Assembly: GCA_016716665.1 (NCBI GenBank)
Contig: JADJVH010000020.1
Location: forward strand, 1 to 52,981
Length of the DNA stretch: 52,981 nucleotides
Direction of reading: 5' to 3'
Origin: Candidatus Opimibacter iunctus
Lineage (GTDB): Bacteria; Bacteroidota; Bacteroidia; Chitinophagales; Saprospiraceae
Under the pieces are notes generated by a model. The model did not search any database and had not been told where the DNA came from. It was given only the letters and a program-made list of their open reading frames with translations. The position numbers were made by a program, and so were the translations under genes. Positions 42,233 to 49,881 of this stretch are shown piece by piece. The number at the start of each line of letters is the position of its first letter. Position 1 is the first letter of the stretch.

Positions 42233-42240
42233 CAAAGATA
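42233..42240 (-). promoter_or_regulatory. -7 promoter box TATCTTTG overlapping the start region of the glycosyltransferase gene
   Basis: This exact TAnnTTTG match on the minus strand ends 4 nt before the ATG at 42228. If used, the mRNA would have no leader or a leader of a few nucleotides. Confidence 0.45.
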
Positions 42241-42283
42241 GGCGGATTGGTTCAGATGGATAATGGTGTGGTTTGGTACAAAT

Positions 42284-42313
42284 AAAAAAGCCTCCGCAAT
42301 TAAGCAGAGGCTT
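42284..42313 (-). terminator. Terminator of the small lipoprotein gene
   Basis: AAGCCTCCGC (42288-42297) pairs with GCAGAGGCTT (42304-42313), 9 of 10 bp, with an AATTAA loop. On the minus strand it is followed by a T run (A run at 42284-42289) and lies 26 nt past the lipoprotein stop. Confidence 0.8.
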
Positions 42314-42339
42314 CTTTATATTTTCCTTTTCCTTAAGAA

Positions 42340-42894
42340 TTACTTCTTGGCAGGAGCAGCAGGAGCTAATGTACCCATCAGTTGTGTGAGGGCAGACATT
42401 GCTGTATCTACACCACCTTTTACAGTGCCGTAGGTACCTTGCCATGCTTTCAGGTTGTCACCTGCAGTAGTAACCATACCACCGAGGTCGGCTAACTGAG
42501 CGGTAACATCACCTTCGATTTTGCCTGCAGCAAGACCGTCCTTCAGTGCAGTTACTGCAGCAGATTTTTCAGTCCAGGTAGCAACGAAGTCGTTGATGTT
42601 TTGCTGAAGAGGAGCATAAGCGCCTAAAGCATCAGTTACTGCTTTGTTAGCAGCATCCCAAGCAGCAGTTTGCTCTGGTTTCAGTTTCTTAGCAACCATT
42701 TCATCCAGTTTAACACCAGCAAGAGCTTGTGTGTAGTTGGTCAGGTCACTGCTCACTGTTCCTGAGAATTCAGTTACAGCTTTAGTTGTGTTGTCCCAGT
42801 TACCGGAAAGTTCTTCGATACCGGCACGGTATTGCTCAACGCCTTTGCAAGAGATCATCAGCAGAGGAAGGGCGAATAAAAACAGTTTTTTCAT
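42340..42894 (-). CDS. Small Ala-rich helical lipoprotein of unknown function
   Basis: This 184-residue protein has a lipoprotein signal, MKKLFLFALPLLMISC, with the lipobox cysteine at residue 16. The mature part is Ala/Thr-rich, predicted helical, and ends in GTLAPAAPAKK. It contains spaced aromatic and charged positions (VTEFSGTVSSDLTNYTQALAGVKLDEMVAKKLKPEQTAAWDAANKAV) suggestive of a coiled-coil bundle. No family is recognised. Clear promoter (TACATTTG at 42924-42931) and terminator signals suggest a well-expressed, single-gene transcript, perhaps an abundant envelope protein. Confidence 0.75.
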   Translation of the reverse strand: MKKLFLFALPLLMISCKGVEQYRAGIEELSGNWDNTTKAVTEFSGTVSSDLTNYTQALAGVKLDEMVAKKLKPEQTAAWDAANKAVTDALGAYAPLQQNINDFVATWTEKSAAVTALKDGLAAGKIEGDVTAQLADLGGMVTTAGDNLKAWQGTYGTVKGGVDTAMSALTQLMGTLAPAAPAKK

Positions 42895-43242
42895 GTTGTT
42901 TGTGTTTTTGTCAATTGTGGGCGCAAATGTAATAGATATCCAGCGATTTAGGGGGATTTTTTAACAGAATTTTAAATTTTATTATAGCGGACAGAAGGAA
43001 ATTTCTTTGTACCTGTAGATTTGATATAAAATTTTGGCAATTGCTTGATTTTCCAACATTTATGTGCCAAAATTGACAAAATAAAATATGGCACATCTTC
43101 TGGCCCAGGGCTCAAAATCTACCCCGGACCTCCCATAGTATTCATATATAAGGGGATAGGGCTCTCATCAATTGGCCTGCCAGAGCGTTTTAATAACCGA
43201 AGGAGCGTTTAAATGTCCTGGGGTCACCGTGCTGAAAATCCA
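42895..43242. promoter_or_regulatory. AT-rich intergenic region with -7 box TACATTTG and inverted repeats
   Basis: TACATTTG on the minus strand (42924-42931) is an exact -7 match 29 nt before the lipoprotein ATG. Further upstream, ATTTTGGCA (43031-43039) and TGCCAAAAT (43065-43073) form an inverted repeat, and GTGCCA (43064-43069) can instead pair with TGGCAC (43089-43094). These could be an operator or terminator of the upstream operon. The stretch 43100-43242 shows no gene. Confidence 0.5.
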
Positions 43243-45351
43243 TTAATGGATGCCATTGGCCCCCCTGAATTCTACCTGGGCCCCGTTGATATTGACCACA
43301 TCCCGCCCCAGGCTGGAGGTATTGAGCCTGAAGAGACAGTTTTCGATGATGAGATTTGCTCCCGCCCCTGAAGAGTATACAGCTGCACCGAGGTCTGTAG
43401 CATAGTTGCGCTCAAAGATGACATTGTTAAAGTGGCCCACCCCTTCATTGAGGACACCGGCCCCAATATTGTCTGCATTGATGGCCTGATCTGCATGGCC
43501 GTAGGTGATGGTGACGCCGTCAATAACACACTCCTGGCAGCCGGAGGAGAGTATTACGGTATGGTAACTATTATCCCAAAGGGTATCTGCGATATTGATA
43601 TCCCCGCTGATTTGTACAAGCTGAGGATCCGTGGTACGTTCAGCAAGGGTTGCTTCAAACCCAAGGAAACCGCCGTAGATCTTGATACTGTCATGAAGGA
43701 TAAAGCTGGTATCCCGATCAGTCGGATGCGGTGAGTATATCCCCTGTGCTACCCAGATTTCCTGTACATTTTCATATCGTCCCGCGACATAGATCGCATC
43801 CTTCAATTCGTTGAAAGCATTTACCCATGAGGTTCTATTATTGTCATCTGTAGCATCCTGGTCGACATAGACATAAGGGCCTCCTGACCAGATGCAGGGG
43901 GATTCAAAGTACACTTGAGTGACGATGACACTATCACAATTGTGCATATTTGGATATGTAGTTGGATAATATCCTTCCCCGGTAACCCATTCTGCGTTGA
44001 TCAGGATGGAGTCTTTCTCACAGAGGGGTTGGGTAAGGGTATCGCGGCTGGTTGGATAGACATTAAGCCATACCGAGTCAACTGTACTGCAACCATAGAC
44101 ATCTGTTCCGCGCACATAGGCATATTGGCTCACGCCAGTATAAATATTGGTAAATCGACCTGTGGTATTACCAATGATTGAATCGGGCCACCAGAGAAAA
44201 TCATTTGCCCCCCCTGATTCTGCAAAAAGAATTTCATTATCACAACCCTCGATTGGTCCTGGTGTAGATAATTCAGGTAGGCTGTGAACTGTAAAAGGAA
44301 TACTCGTGCTTTCTATATCATTTTGATCACTGCGTGCTTTTATAAATAGATATGGATGGAGGTGTCCGCTGTCTAAGACCATTGAAAATGGCGAGGTATC
44401 TATCGATGTTGCAATCAGGCTGTATGTCATACCACTATCAATGGAGATGTATATATCTACAAAAGGAATGGAAACCAACGCTGTCTGAATCTCCAATGTA
44501 TCTCCGATACAATAGCCATCCTGATCTGGCGTAACAAATGATATAGATCGTTGCGGAATTATGTAAAATGAATCTGAACCGGTTTCCTCTTGATTTTCTA
44601 CAAAATCTGTCCCGTTGACTTTATAATAATAAGTAGTGCCCCAATTTAGTATCAGTGCAGTAGAATCACTTCCGTTGAAAAGGCCGTTGGGCTGGAATAG
44701 GGTATTGTCAGTGGATAGCAAGATCTCCGCAAATTGGACTCCACTTCCTCCGGGATCATCTTGAACGATAAAGTCGAAAGGCACTGTATTCGTGTATAGG
44801 GTATCCGGAATAAGATCAACATCTGTTTGTGGGGCAAAGGCATCAATGATGTTAGTCCAGGTATTGGTGAGTAAAGGATCATTTAAGTCAAAGATGATCG
44901 ATGCCTGATGGTCTACTGTTTCACCGGTTGCTGTAGCACTTTTAGGACTACAATAAAAATTTATAAATCCTTCTCCTGAGCCGGTGAGAGTGTCATTCAC
45001 GGGCAGGAAGCCTGCAGTCGGATCCGAGGGAGGCTGGCCGGTTGAAGGATCGATTGTTTCCAATAGCCAGAACACCCTATTGTTGGGCAAGTCAAGACCC
45101 GCTGTAACATCGAGCATAAAACCCAGATCTAAACTGTAATCAAGACGTTCCTGATAAAAAGAAATATTCTCAGGTACCTCGATGATTTTACTACCAAACC
45201 CCATAGTGCCGAGCCGAAAGGAAAATGGATTGATATCGTCATCAAGAGGAACGGTGACAAAAACTACAGCGGCATTTGAGGTTGCAAAGATGGGATCATT
45301 TTCAAAACGAATGGCATAATCCATCTCGTCCTGAACTGAGACCCACCTCAT
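43243..45351 (-). CDS. Main part of SprB-repeat/right-handed beta-helix surface protein (fourth operon gene)
   Basis: These 702 residues continue the protein that starts at 45988. A one-base frameshift at about 45531-45533 separates them, and the frame is open without a stop from 45352 up to the shift. After TGPEGHDSMRWVSVQDEMDYAIRFEN comes a beta-rich domain found in large Bacteroidota surface proteins (FSFRLGTMGFGSK, FLPVNDTLTGSGEGFINF, DHQASIIFDLNDP). Ig-like segments and an HNCDS-type cysteine repeat (MHNCDSVIVTQVYF) follow. The last ~170 residues are a right-handed beta-helix of the Chlamydia Pmp/choice-of-anchor kind (YVDQDATDDNNRTSWVNAF, IKIYGGF, HFNNVIFERNYATDLGAAVYS, LIIENCLFRLNTS). 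The chain ends abruptly as QVEFRGANGIH, with no T9SS sorting domain. A G6 run lies in the last codons. Confidence 0.75.
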   Translation of the reverse strand: MRWVSVQDEMDYAIRFENDPIFATSNAAVVFVTVPLDDDINPFSFRLGTMGFGSKIIEVPENISFYQERLDYSLDLGFMLDVTAGLDLPNNRVFWLLETIDPSTGQPPSDPTAGFLPVNDTLTGSGEGFINFYCSPKSATATGETVDHQASIIFDLNDPLLTNTWTNIIDAFAPQTDVDLIPDTLYTNTVPFDFIVQDDPGGSGVQFAEILLSTDNTLFQPNGLFNGSDSTALILNWGTTYYYKVNGTDFVENQEETGSDSFYIIPQRSISFVTPDQDGYCIGDTLEIQTALVSIPFVDIYISIDSGMTYSLIATSIDTSPFSMVLDSGHLHPYLFIKARSDQNDIESTSIPFTVHSLPELSTPGPIEGCDNEILFAESGGANDFLWWPDSIIGNTTGRFTNIYTGVSQYAYVRGTDVYGCSTVDSVWLNVYPTSRDTLTQPLCEKDSILINAEWVTGEGYYPTTYPNMHNCDSVIVTQVYFESPCIWSGGPYVYVDQDATDDNNRTSWVNAFNELKDAIYVAGRYENVQEIWVAQGIYSPHPTDRDTSFILHDSIKIYGGFLGFEATLAERTTDPQLVQISGDINIADTLWDNSYHTVILSSGCQECVIDGVTITYGHADQAINADNIGAGVLNEGVGHFNNVIFERNYATDLGAAVYSSGAGANLIIENCLFRLNTSSLGRDVVNINGAQVEFRGANGIH

Positions 45352-45511
45352 GGAATCATGTCCTTCGGGGCCTGTGATATCATTGGGGTCTTTGGGACAG
45401 ATTTTGATCCCTTTTGTTACCTTAAATCCTTCTGAATCGACACATCCATTGCTGTCAATTACAGAAACAGATTGATTGATAAATGACCCTGATACGACAA
45501 GTGTGCATTCA

Positions 45512-45988
45512 TCATTTGATTGTCCGGGAGAAAGGTTTCCCTAACCCACCAGCTCCCCAACTACAAGTGTAAGGTGGCGTTCCTCCGTGCGGCAGCGCAT
45601 AGAGTTTGTATGTAAACACAGGCCGCTCACCACAGCCGAGAGGGTGTGGACTAACATCTAGTAGTCTGGCAGAGAGGTCCAGATTAACTGTTTTGCCAGG
45701 CCAGATTCTCGCCACTTTAGTAGCCATGCATCCGCCATTTCTAACGGATACTGTCACAGCATAATCACCCGGCTCAAGTCCTATTATTTTTCTTGAATTG
45801 AATGGTAAGGTTAAGTTCTTTGTTGTATTTCTCCACTCATAATTAAACGGGCCTTCGATACCCTCAACAATCACTTCAATACTTCCGTCTTTTCGTCCAT
45901 TACAAGATTCGTCTTGTTTTTCAAGTCTGACCTGGCTAAAAAGGCAAGACGGAACGAAAAGGAAAATAATAATGTAGGGAACTTTCAT
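45512..45988 (-). CDS. N-terminal part of SprB-repeat surface protein (fourth operon gene)
   Basis: These residues hold the true start of the gene: signal peptide MKVPYIIIFLFVPSCLFSQ, then a SprB-type repeat (ESCNGRKDGSIEVIVEGIEGPFNYEWRN ... GLEPGDYAVTVSVRNGGC). A second repeat begins with GTPPYTCSWGAGGL. The frame ends as GKPFSRTIK because of an extra T near 45531-45533. Removing it gives GKPSPGQSNDECTLVVSGSF and then SVSVIDSNGCVDSEGFKVT, which completes the repeat and joins the next segment without a gap. The intact protein would have about 915 residues. The ATG lies 1 nt after the stop of the previous gene, indicating translational coupling. Confidence 0.75.
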   Translation of the reverse strand: MKVPYIIIFLFVPSCLFSQVRLEKQDESCNGRKDGSIEVIVEGIEGPFNYEWRNTTKNLTLPFNSRKIIGLEPGDYAVTVSVRNGGCMATKVARIWPGKTVNLDLSARLLDVSPHPLGCGERPVFTYKLYALPHGGTPPYTCSWGAGGLGKPFSRTIK

Positions 45989-45989
45989 T

Positions 45990-46805
45990 TCATTTCGTTT
46001 TAAGCGTCCTTACAAATTTGAAAAGTGTAAATCCAATAGTGGTGTTCAATTCTTCCATCAGGTCATAGGAATCGATCTGGTAGTTCTGTCCGATATACTG
46101 GACCATCTCCACTTCAGCCTTTTCTAAAAAAAGTTTCTCCGAAAGTTCAAGATCAGAAGCGGATACGCCTCTACTTAATAGTACATTCTTAACACCTGCA
46201 AAGAGTTTCTTTCGATCGAACTTTTCAATTGGCTCTGCGCTATTTGACTTCATGCTTCGCAATGAACGGGTCTTACCGTCTTCAGGTATTGCTTCAATAA
46301 GAGATGTTTGCAACAACCCGATCTCCTTTAAGTCCATGGCCAGAGGGTCATTCATAAAGGAGATATGCTTCCAGCCCTGGTTTACTTTCTTAAATATGGC
46401 TGCGCCAGGCAATACATATTCCTTTGTCTCCACTGTATAATGACAAATAATGAAATCCTGGCCTTGTTCATCGGTTAAATAAAGAGTCTTCTCCAGGGTC
46501 ATGGCATTTTCATGTAGATATGTTTGCCAAGTATTAAAATCACTTTCTGTAAATCCGCCCCAATCGGAAGGCAAAAAAAAGTCCCTATACTTTGAGAAGG
46601 ATTCCGGATTAAAATATGATTTGTATAACTTAACCGCTATATCTTCTTCAGGTCTTGGTGGATCGAGATATGAAATATACTTAAGCGAAGCATTCCATCC
46701 CTCAATAGATAACATAGTCATGTCAGTCTTGATATTCCGTTGTGCAGATGCCACACCACAAATGCAGCTCAAAAGGAGAATTTCCAGAAATGCCCTATTG
46801 ATCAT
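45990..46805 (-). CDS. Exported protein of unknown function (third operon gene)
   Basis: This 271-residue protein starts at MINRAFLEILLLSCICGVASAQ, a clear signal peptide; the frame is open to 46868 inside the previous gene. The mature part is acidic and mixed alpha/beta, with DFFLPSDWGGFTESDFNTWQTYLHE, EQGQDFIICHYTVET and a helical C-terminus (LSEKLFLEKAEVEMVQYIGQNYQIDSYDLMEELNTTIGF). I recognise no family. It has no lipobox and no T9SS sorting domain, so it is probably periplasmic. The ATG follows the previous stop by 1 nt and its own stop lies 1 nt before the next gene, so it is fixed within the operon and probably works with its neighbours. Confidence 0.7.
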   Translation of the reverse strand: MINRAFLEILLLSCICGVASAQRNIKTDMTMLSIEGWNASLKYISYLDPPRPEEDIAVKLYKSYFNPESFSKYRDFFLPSDWGGFTESDFNTWQTYLHENAMTLEKTLYLTDEQGQDFIICHYTVETKEYVLPGAAIFKKVNQGWKHISFMNDPLAMDLKEIGLLQTSLIEAIPEDGKTRSLRSMKSNSAEPIEKFDRKKLFAGVKNVLLSRGVSASDLELSEKLFLEKAEVEMVQYIGQNYQIDSYDLMEELNTTIGFTLFKFVRTLKTK

Positions 46806-46806
46806 T

Positions 46807-48426
46807 TTATTGATTATTAAAGTCGTATAAAACCAGCGGGGTTGTTTCAAATCCCTTATACAAAACAAACTCTTTGGAAAGCAGATTGAATAAAGGCTTG
46901 AATTCTCCCATGTTTGTTGTATTCACGACCACCGCTTCAACTTTTATGGTCACCGGAAACAATTTAGTTGTAGCCACAAATTCGGCTGTTGCTGTTTTAA
47001 AATCTATAAACGTTTTACAAGATACTCCGGCACTCCCACTGGCTTGTAGATTATATCCCGTACCACTGAGCAAGACTGCGCTAAAACCAACCCCTCCTCC
47101 AATGGTTAATTCAAATTGAGGGTCACCAAGAACCCATTTGTCATCAGGGAGTGACTCATCAGATGTGATCCCCATATGAAAGCCGGTGATTGCTTCCAGA
47201 TATGCAGATACTTCACTACATACACCGATTCCAAATATTACGAAATGTCGTGTTAAGGCGGGGTGATAAATTTTACCAACAATATTGATTGTAGCATCAA
47301 TGGTACATTCCTTTTTTTCTCCTATCCCAGGATCATTATACTTTTCAACTTCTGTAGTTTTATACCCGATACCAAAATTACCCTCGAAAGAAAATGGGCT
47401 AACTTCAGGACAAGGCGGAGTAGTTGGGGAAGAACCGGGAGCTTCAATATTTAAATCGTCAAAATTCAATCTTTGCTCTAGATCCTGCCAGAAATTATAA
47501 AGGTTCTGAGCCAAAGCTGGCAATCCCGATGGCGATTCCTCCGGTATTTTCCGAATCACAGTAACCATCGGATCAAAATCAGGAAAATCCCCAGCTATGT
47601 ATTTGGAATATTTTCCGGAAATAGTTGCCACGTCTTCAACTACCTGATCCTCTTCATCGGATAATGGTGTAGGTGAATTATAAGAATCTGCCTTATAGAC
47701 AGGGTTTCCGTTTGCGAATCCTCCTTCATTAGGTATAGCAATGAGCCGGGCTTTCCAATCAACAGGATCATTACTTATCAGATAGAGGGTCTGACCAGTT
47801 TCAGCAAAACGGTTAGGATTATTTAAATCTATCGCTTTAAGATCCTTCACTCCATTGTTGACTGGCAAGGTCTCAACAAAATAACATTCAGGATCTGCAT
47901 TCTTGTGCACTTTGACCTGAAGTTTTCCATACTCATCTCCTGGAGTTAATGTGGCATGGTTGTAATCACCGGGAGTTGGTTCGATAGTACATCCAAGGTC
48001 ATCCCCTTGAAAGCTCCATGTAGTGGAGAAGTTACCATTATTCTTCTGCAATTTAGCGAGTACAATTTCTTCAGTGCCCTGTTCCAGGTGATCTGGGATA
48101 AAGTGAATCTCACCAAAGGATAAATCTACTTTTACGGCATCTATTTTTTTCCAACTCAGCTTTTCATCCGTTACAGTTACTGTGTATGTTGTTCCCTTTT
48201 TAGGCCTTGCGACAGGATTCTGAATGGTGGCGGAATCAAGGTCTTCAGCATTAGACCATAAAAAGCAACAACCTGGACAAGGAGTCGATGCACCGAGTTG
48301 AACACCCTTTTCGCCGCAAGACTCCTTGTCAGGACCGGCCCATTCTACATTAGACTGCCCTTTAGCATTCCATATGCTGATGAGAAAGAAAATAACCAAA
48401 GATGCAATTCGATTCATGTTGAGCAT
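46807..48426 (-). CDS. Exported PKD/Ig-like protein (second operon gene)
   Basis: This 539-residue protein starts at MLNMNRIASLVIFFLISIWNAKGQ, a signal peptide (ATG 48426 or 48417). Residues about 28-95 form a Cys-rich Ig/PKD-like domain (VEWAGPDKESCGEKGVQLGASTPCPGCCFLWSN ... GTTYTVTVTD), as seen next to T9SS stalks. The middle part is unassigned. The last ~170 residues alternate as beta-strands (FEGNFGIGYKTTE, CTIDATINIVGKIY, FVIFGIGVCSEVSAYLEAI, FELTIGGGVGFSAVLL, YNLQASGSAGVSC), which could be a beta-sandwich or part of a barrel. The ATG overlaps the stop of the upstream gene (TAATG), and the next gene begins 1 nt after its stop. It has no T9SS sorting domain. Confidence 0.7.
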   Translation of the reverse strand: MLNMNRIASLVIFFLISIWNAKGQSNVEWAGPDKESCGEKGVQLGASTPCPGCCFLWSNAEDLDSATIQNPVARPKKGTTYTVTVTDEKLSWKKIDAVKVDLSFGEIHFIPDHLEQGTEEIVLAKLQKNNGNFSTTWSFQGDDLGCTIEPTPGDYNHATLTPGDEYGKLQVKVHKNADPECYFVETLPVNNGVKDLKAIDLNNPNRFAETGQTLYLISNDPVDWKARLIAIPNEGGFANGNPVYKADSYNSPTPLSDEEDQVVEDVATISGKYSKYIAGDFPDFDPMVTVIRKIPEESPSGLPALAQNLYNFWQDLEQRLNFDDLNIEAPGSSPTTPPCPEVSPFSFEGNFGIGYKTTEVEKYNDPGIGEKKECTIDATINIVGKIYHPALTRHFVIFGIGVCSEVSAYLEAITGFHMGITSDESLPDDKWVLGDPQFELTIGGGVGFSAVLLSGTGYNLQASGSAGVSCKTFIDFKTATAEFVATTKLFPVTIKVEAVVVNTTNMGEFKPLFNLLSKEFVLYKGFETTPLVLYDFNNQ

Positions 48427-48626
48427 TACTTATCATAATTAATTGAAAAGCCCTGTGTTCCAACTATCCGTCCGATAACATAGAAAGTCCTTCGTCCGCC
48501 TGGCCTTAAGATGCCCGGAAATCCATACAAATCTTCAGATGCCAATACTAATTGTGAATGAACAATTCCGTTGTAATAATCGCTCAGACTATAATATACA
48601 GGATTATCAAACTCCGGTGATCCCAC
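48426..48626 (-). CDS. C-terminal end of CARDB-repeat surface protein (after G7 frameshift)
   Basis: These 66 residues (GSPEFDNPVYYSLSDYY ... GRIVGTQGFSINYDK) are the end of the large CARDB protein. Upstream the frame is cut at VENRGGC by a G7 run at 48656-48662. With six G the reading becomes VENRGDADAEDRYIRVGSPEFDNP and joins this segment exactly. There is no independent start signal here. No T9SS sorting domain is present at this C-terminus. The stop overlaps the next gene's ATG (TAATG). Confidence 0.65.
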   Translation of the reverse strand: MGSPEFDNPVYYSLSDYYNGIVHSQLVLASEDLYGFPGILRPGGRRTFYVIGRIVGTQGFSINYDK

Positions 48627-48648
48627 TCGGATATAACGGTCCTCCGCA

Positions 48649-49881
48649 TCAGCATCCCCCCCGGTTTTCTACATCCACTTTGATCTGAAACAGGGTGGTG
48701 AACCGAGGATTGTAGGACTTTGGATTGAAATCCCAATGTACCTGAAGATCAGGCCCCGAACCTTCTATAACCGTAAAACTACTTTGAAGTGTAGCAACCC
48801 ATGATTCCTCCCGGATGCATTGCACATGATAAATACCTAATGGCTGATCAATAAGATTGAATCGTGCCACAATGCGCACCCCATCTTCCAGAATGATAAA
48901 GGTATCGGCTGGAATGGAATAGTAATTGGCAGTATCAGCTGAGATCAATTGGACGGAGGACAATAAGATTAAATCCGAACCGAAAATTTCAACAGTAGTA
49001 TACCCCCTATTTCCTCCTTCATTGGGTGTTACATCCAGAATCTCCATCGTTAATAGTCTCGCCAGAATTTCCAATGGTTGCGGCATTGTATTCCCCACCC
49101 TGTAGCCACTGACCATGATGTAATAATAGCCTGGCTCTGCATTCCGAATCACCACTCTTTGATGCGGTGAAAAAGGTTCACTATAGGCATAATCATGATC
49201 TGCAGGTGTTGGCACCGCTTCATGCTTCACATACATTTGATTGATGCCATTCAACGAATCTCCTGTCAGGGTAATAAGAATGTTGCGGCCGGCATCTTCC
49301 GCATCGACGAATAATTTATAATATCGATTGACCCCCGCTGTCAGAAATGTTTCCTTTATATAATCAAAAAATATCTCCTCGATATCCACATTTGTCAGAT
49401 CATACGAATACGTGTCATTATTGCTTTCATTGGATTCAGGAATATTATTGCGTGCATCTGTGCGGATAATCGTGTGGTATTCTGCATTGGTAACGTTGTT
49501 ATAAGGAAGGGCCACTGTTTTTGTGGTGGCAGCGCCAGGACCCAGGCTTACTTGCCCATCCCAGATACCAATAACCTCATCTTCCAGATTCCAGGTGGTA
49601 TCAGGAGAGAGATAGACAATCTCGCGAAATATGCCTGAGGCAGGGTTAGTGCCCGTATTTTCAGTATTCCAGGTGACACTTGCGGTCTGACCAGCGAGCA
49701 CACCGTCCGGCACCAGGACATTAGTGATGAGCAGGTCAGCAGGTGGCGGAGGTGTGGCTACTATAGAAGTCAGCAGGATGTTATTGTTTTCCTGCTGATG
49801 TTCAAAGACAAGGTTTCCGTGATCAACAGAATAGATGATAAAGAAATTACCTGAATAGCTTGCAGGAACAAATACAGACAA
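48649..49881 (-). CDS. Middle part of CARDB-repeat surface protein
   Basis: These 410 residues lie between two frameshifts. They complete one CARDB repeat (SVFVPASYSGNFFIIYSVDHGN), contain another (ADLLITNVLVPDGVLAGQTASVTWNTENTGTNPASG), then a PPC-like beta domain (FLTAGVNRYYKLFVDAEDAGRNILITLTGD ... EPGYYYIMVSGYRVG). An IPT/TIG-like domain (MEILDVTPNEGGNRGYTTVEIFGSDLILLSSVQLI) and the start of a further CARDB-like repeat (DLQVHWDFNPKSY) follow. The TTG-like first codon is only where the frame opens after the shift at about 49882. It is not a gene start. Confidence 0.7.
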   Translation of the reverse strand: MSVFVPASYSGNFFIIYSVDHGNLVFEHQQENNNILLTSIVATPPPPADLLITNVLVPDGVLAGQTASVTWNTENTGTNPASGIFREIVYLSPDTTWNLEDEVIGIWDGQVSLGPGAATTKTVALPYNNVTNAEYHTIIRTDARNNIPESNESNNDTYSYDLTNVDIEEIFFDYIKETFLTAGVNRYYKLFVDAEDAGRNILITLTGDSLNGINQMYVKHEAVPTPADHDYAYSEPFSPHQRVVIRNAEPGYYYIMVSGYRVGNTMPQPLEILARLLTMEILDVTPNEGGNRGYTTVEIFGSDLILLSSVQLISADTANYYSIPADTFIILEDGVRIVARFNLIDQPLGIYHVQCIREESWVATLQSSFTVIEGSGPDLQVHWDFNPKSYNPRFTTLFQIKVDVENRGGC

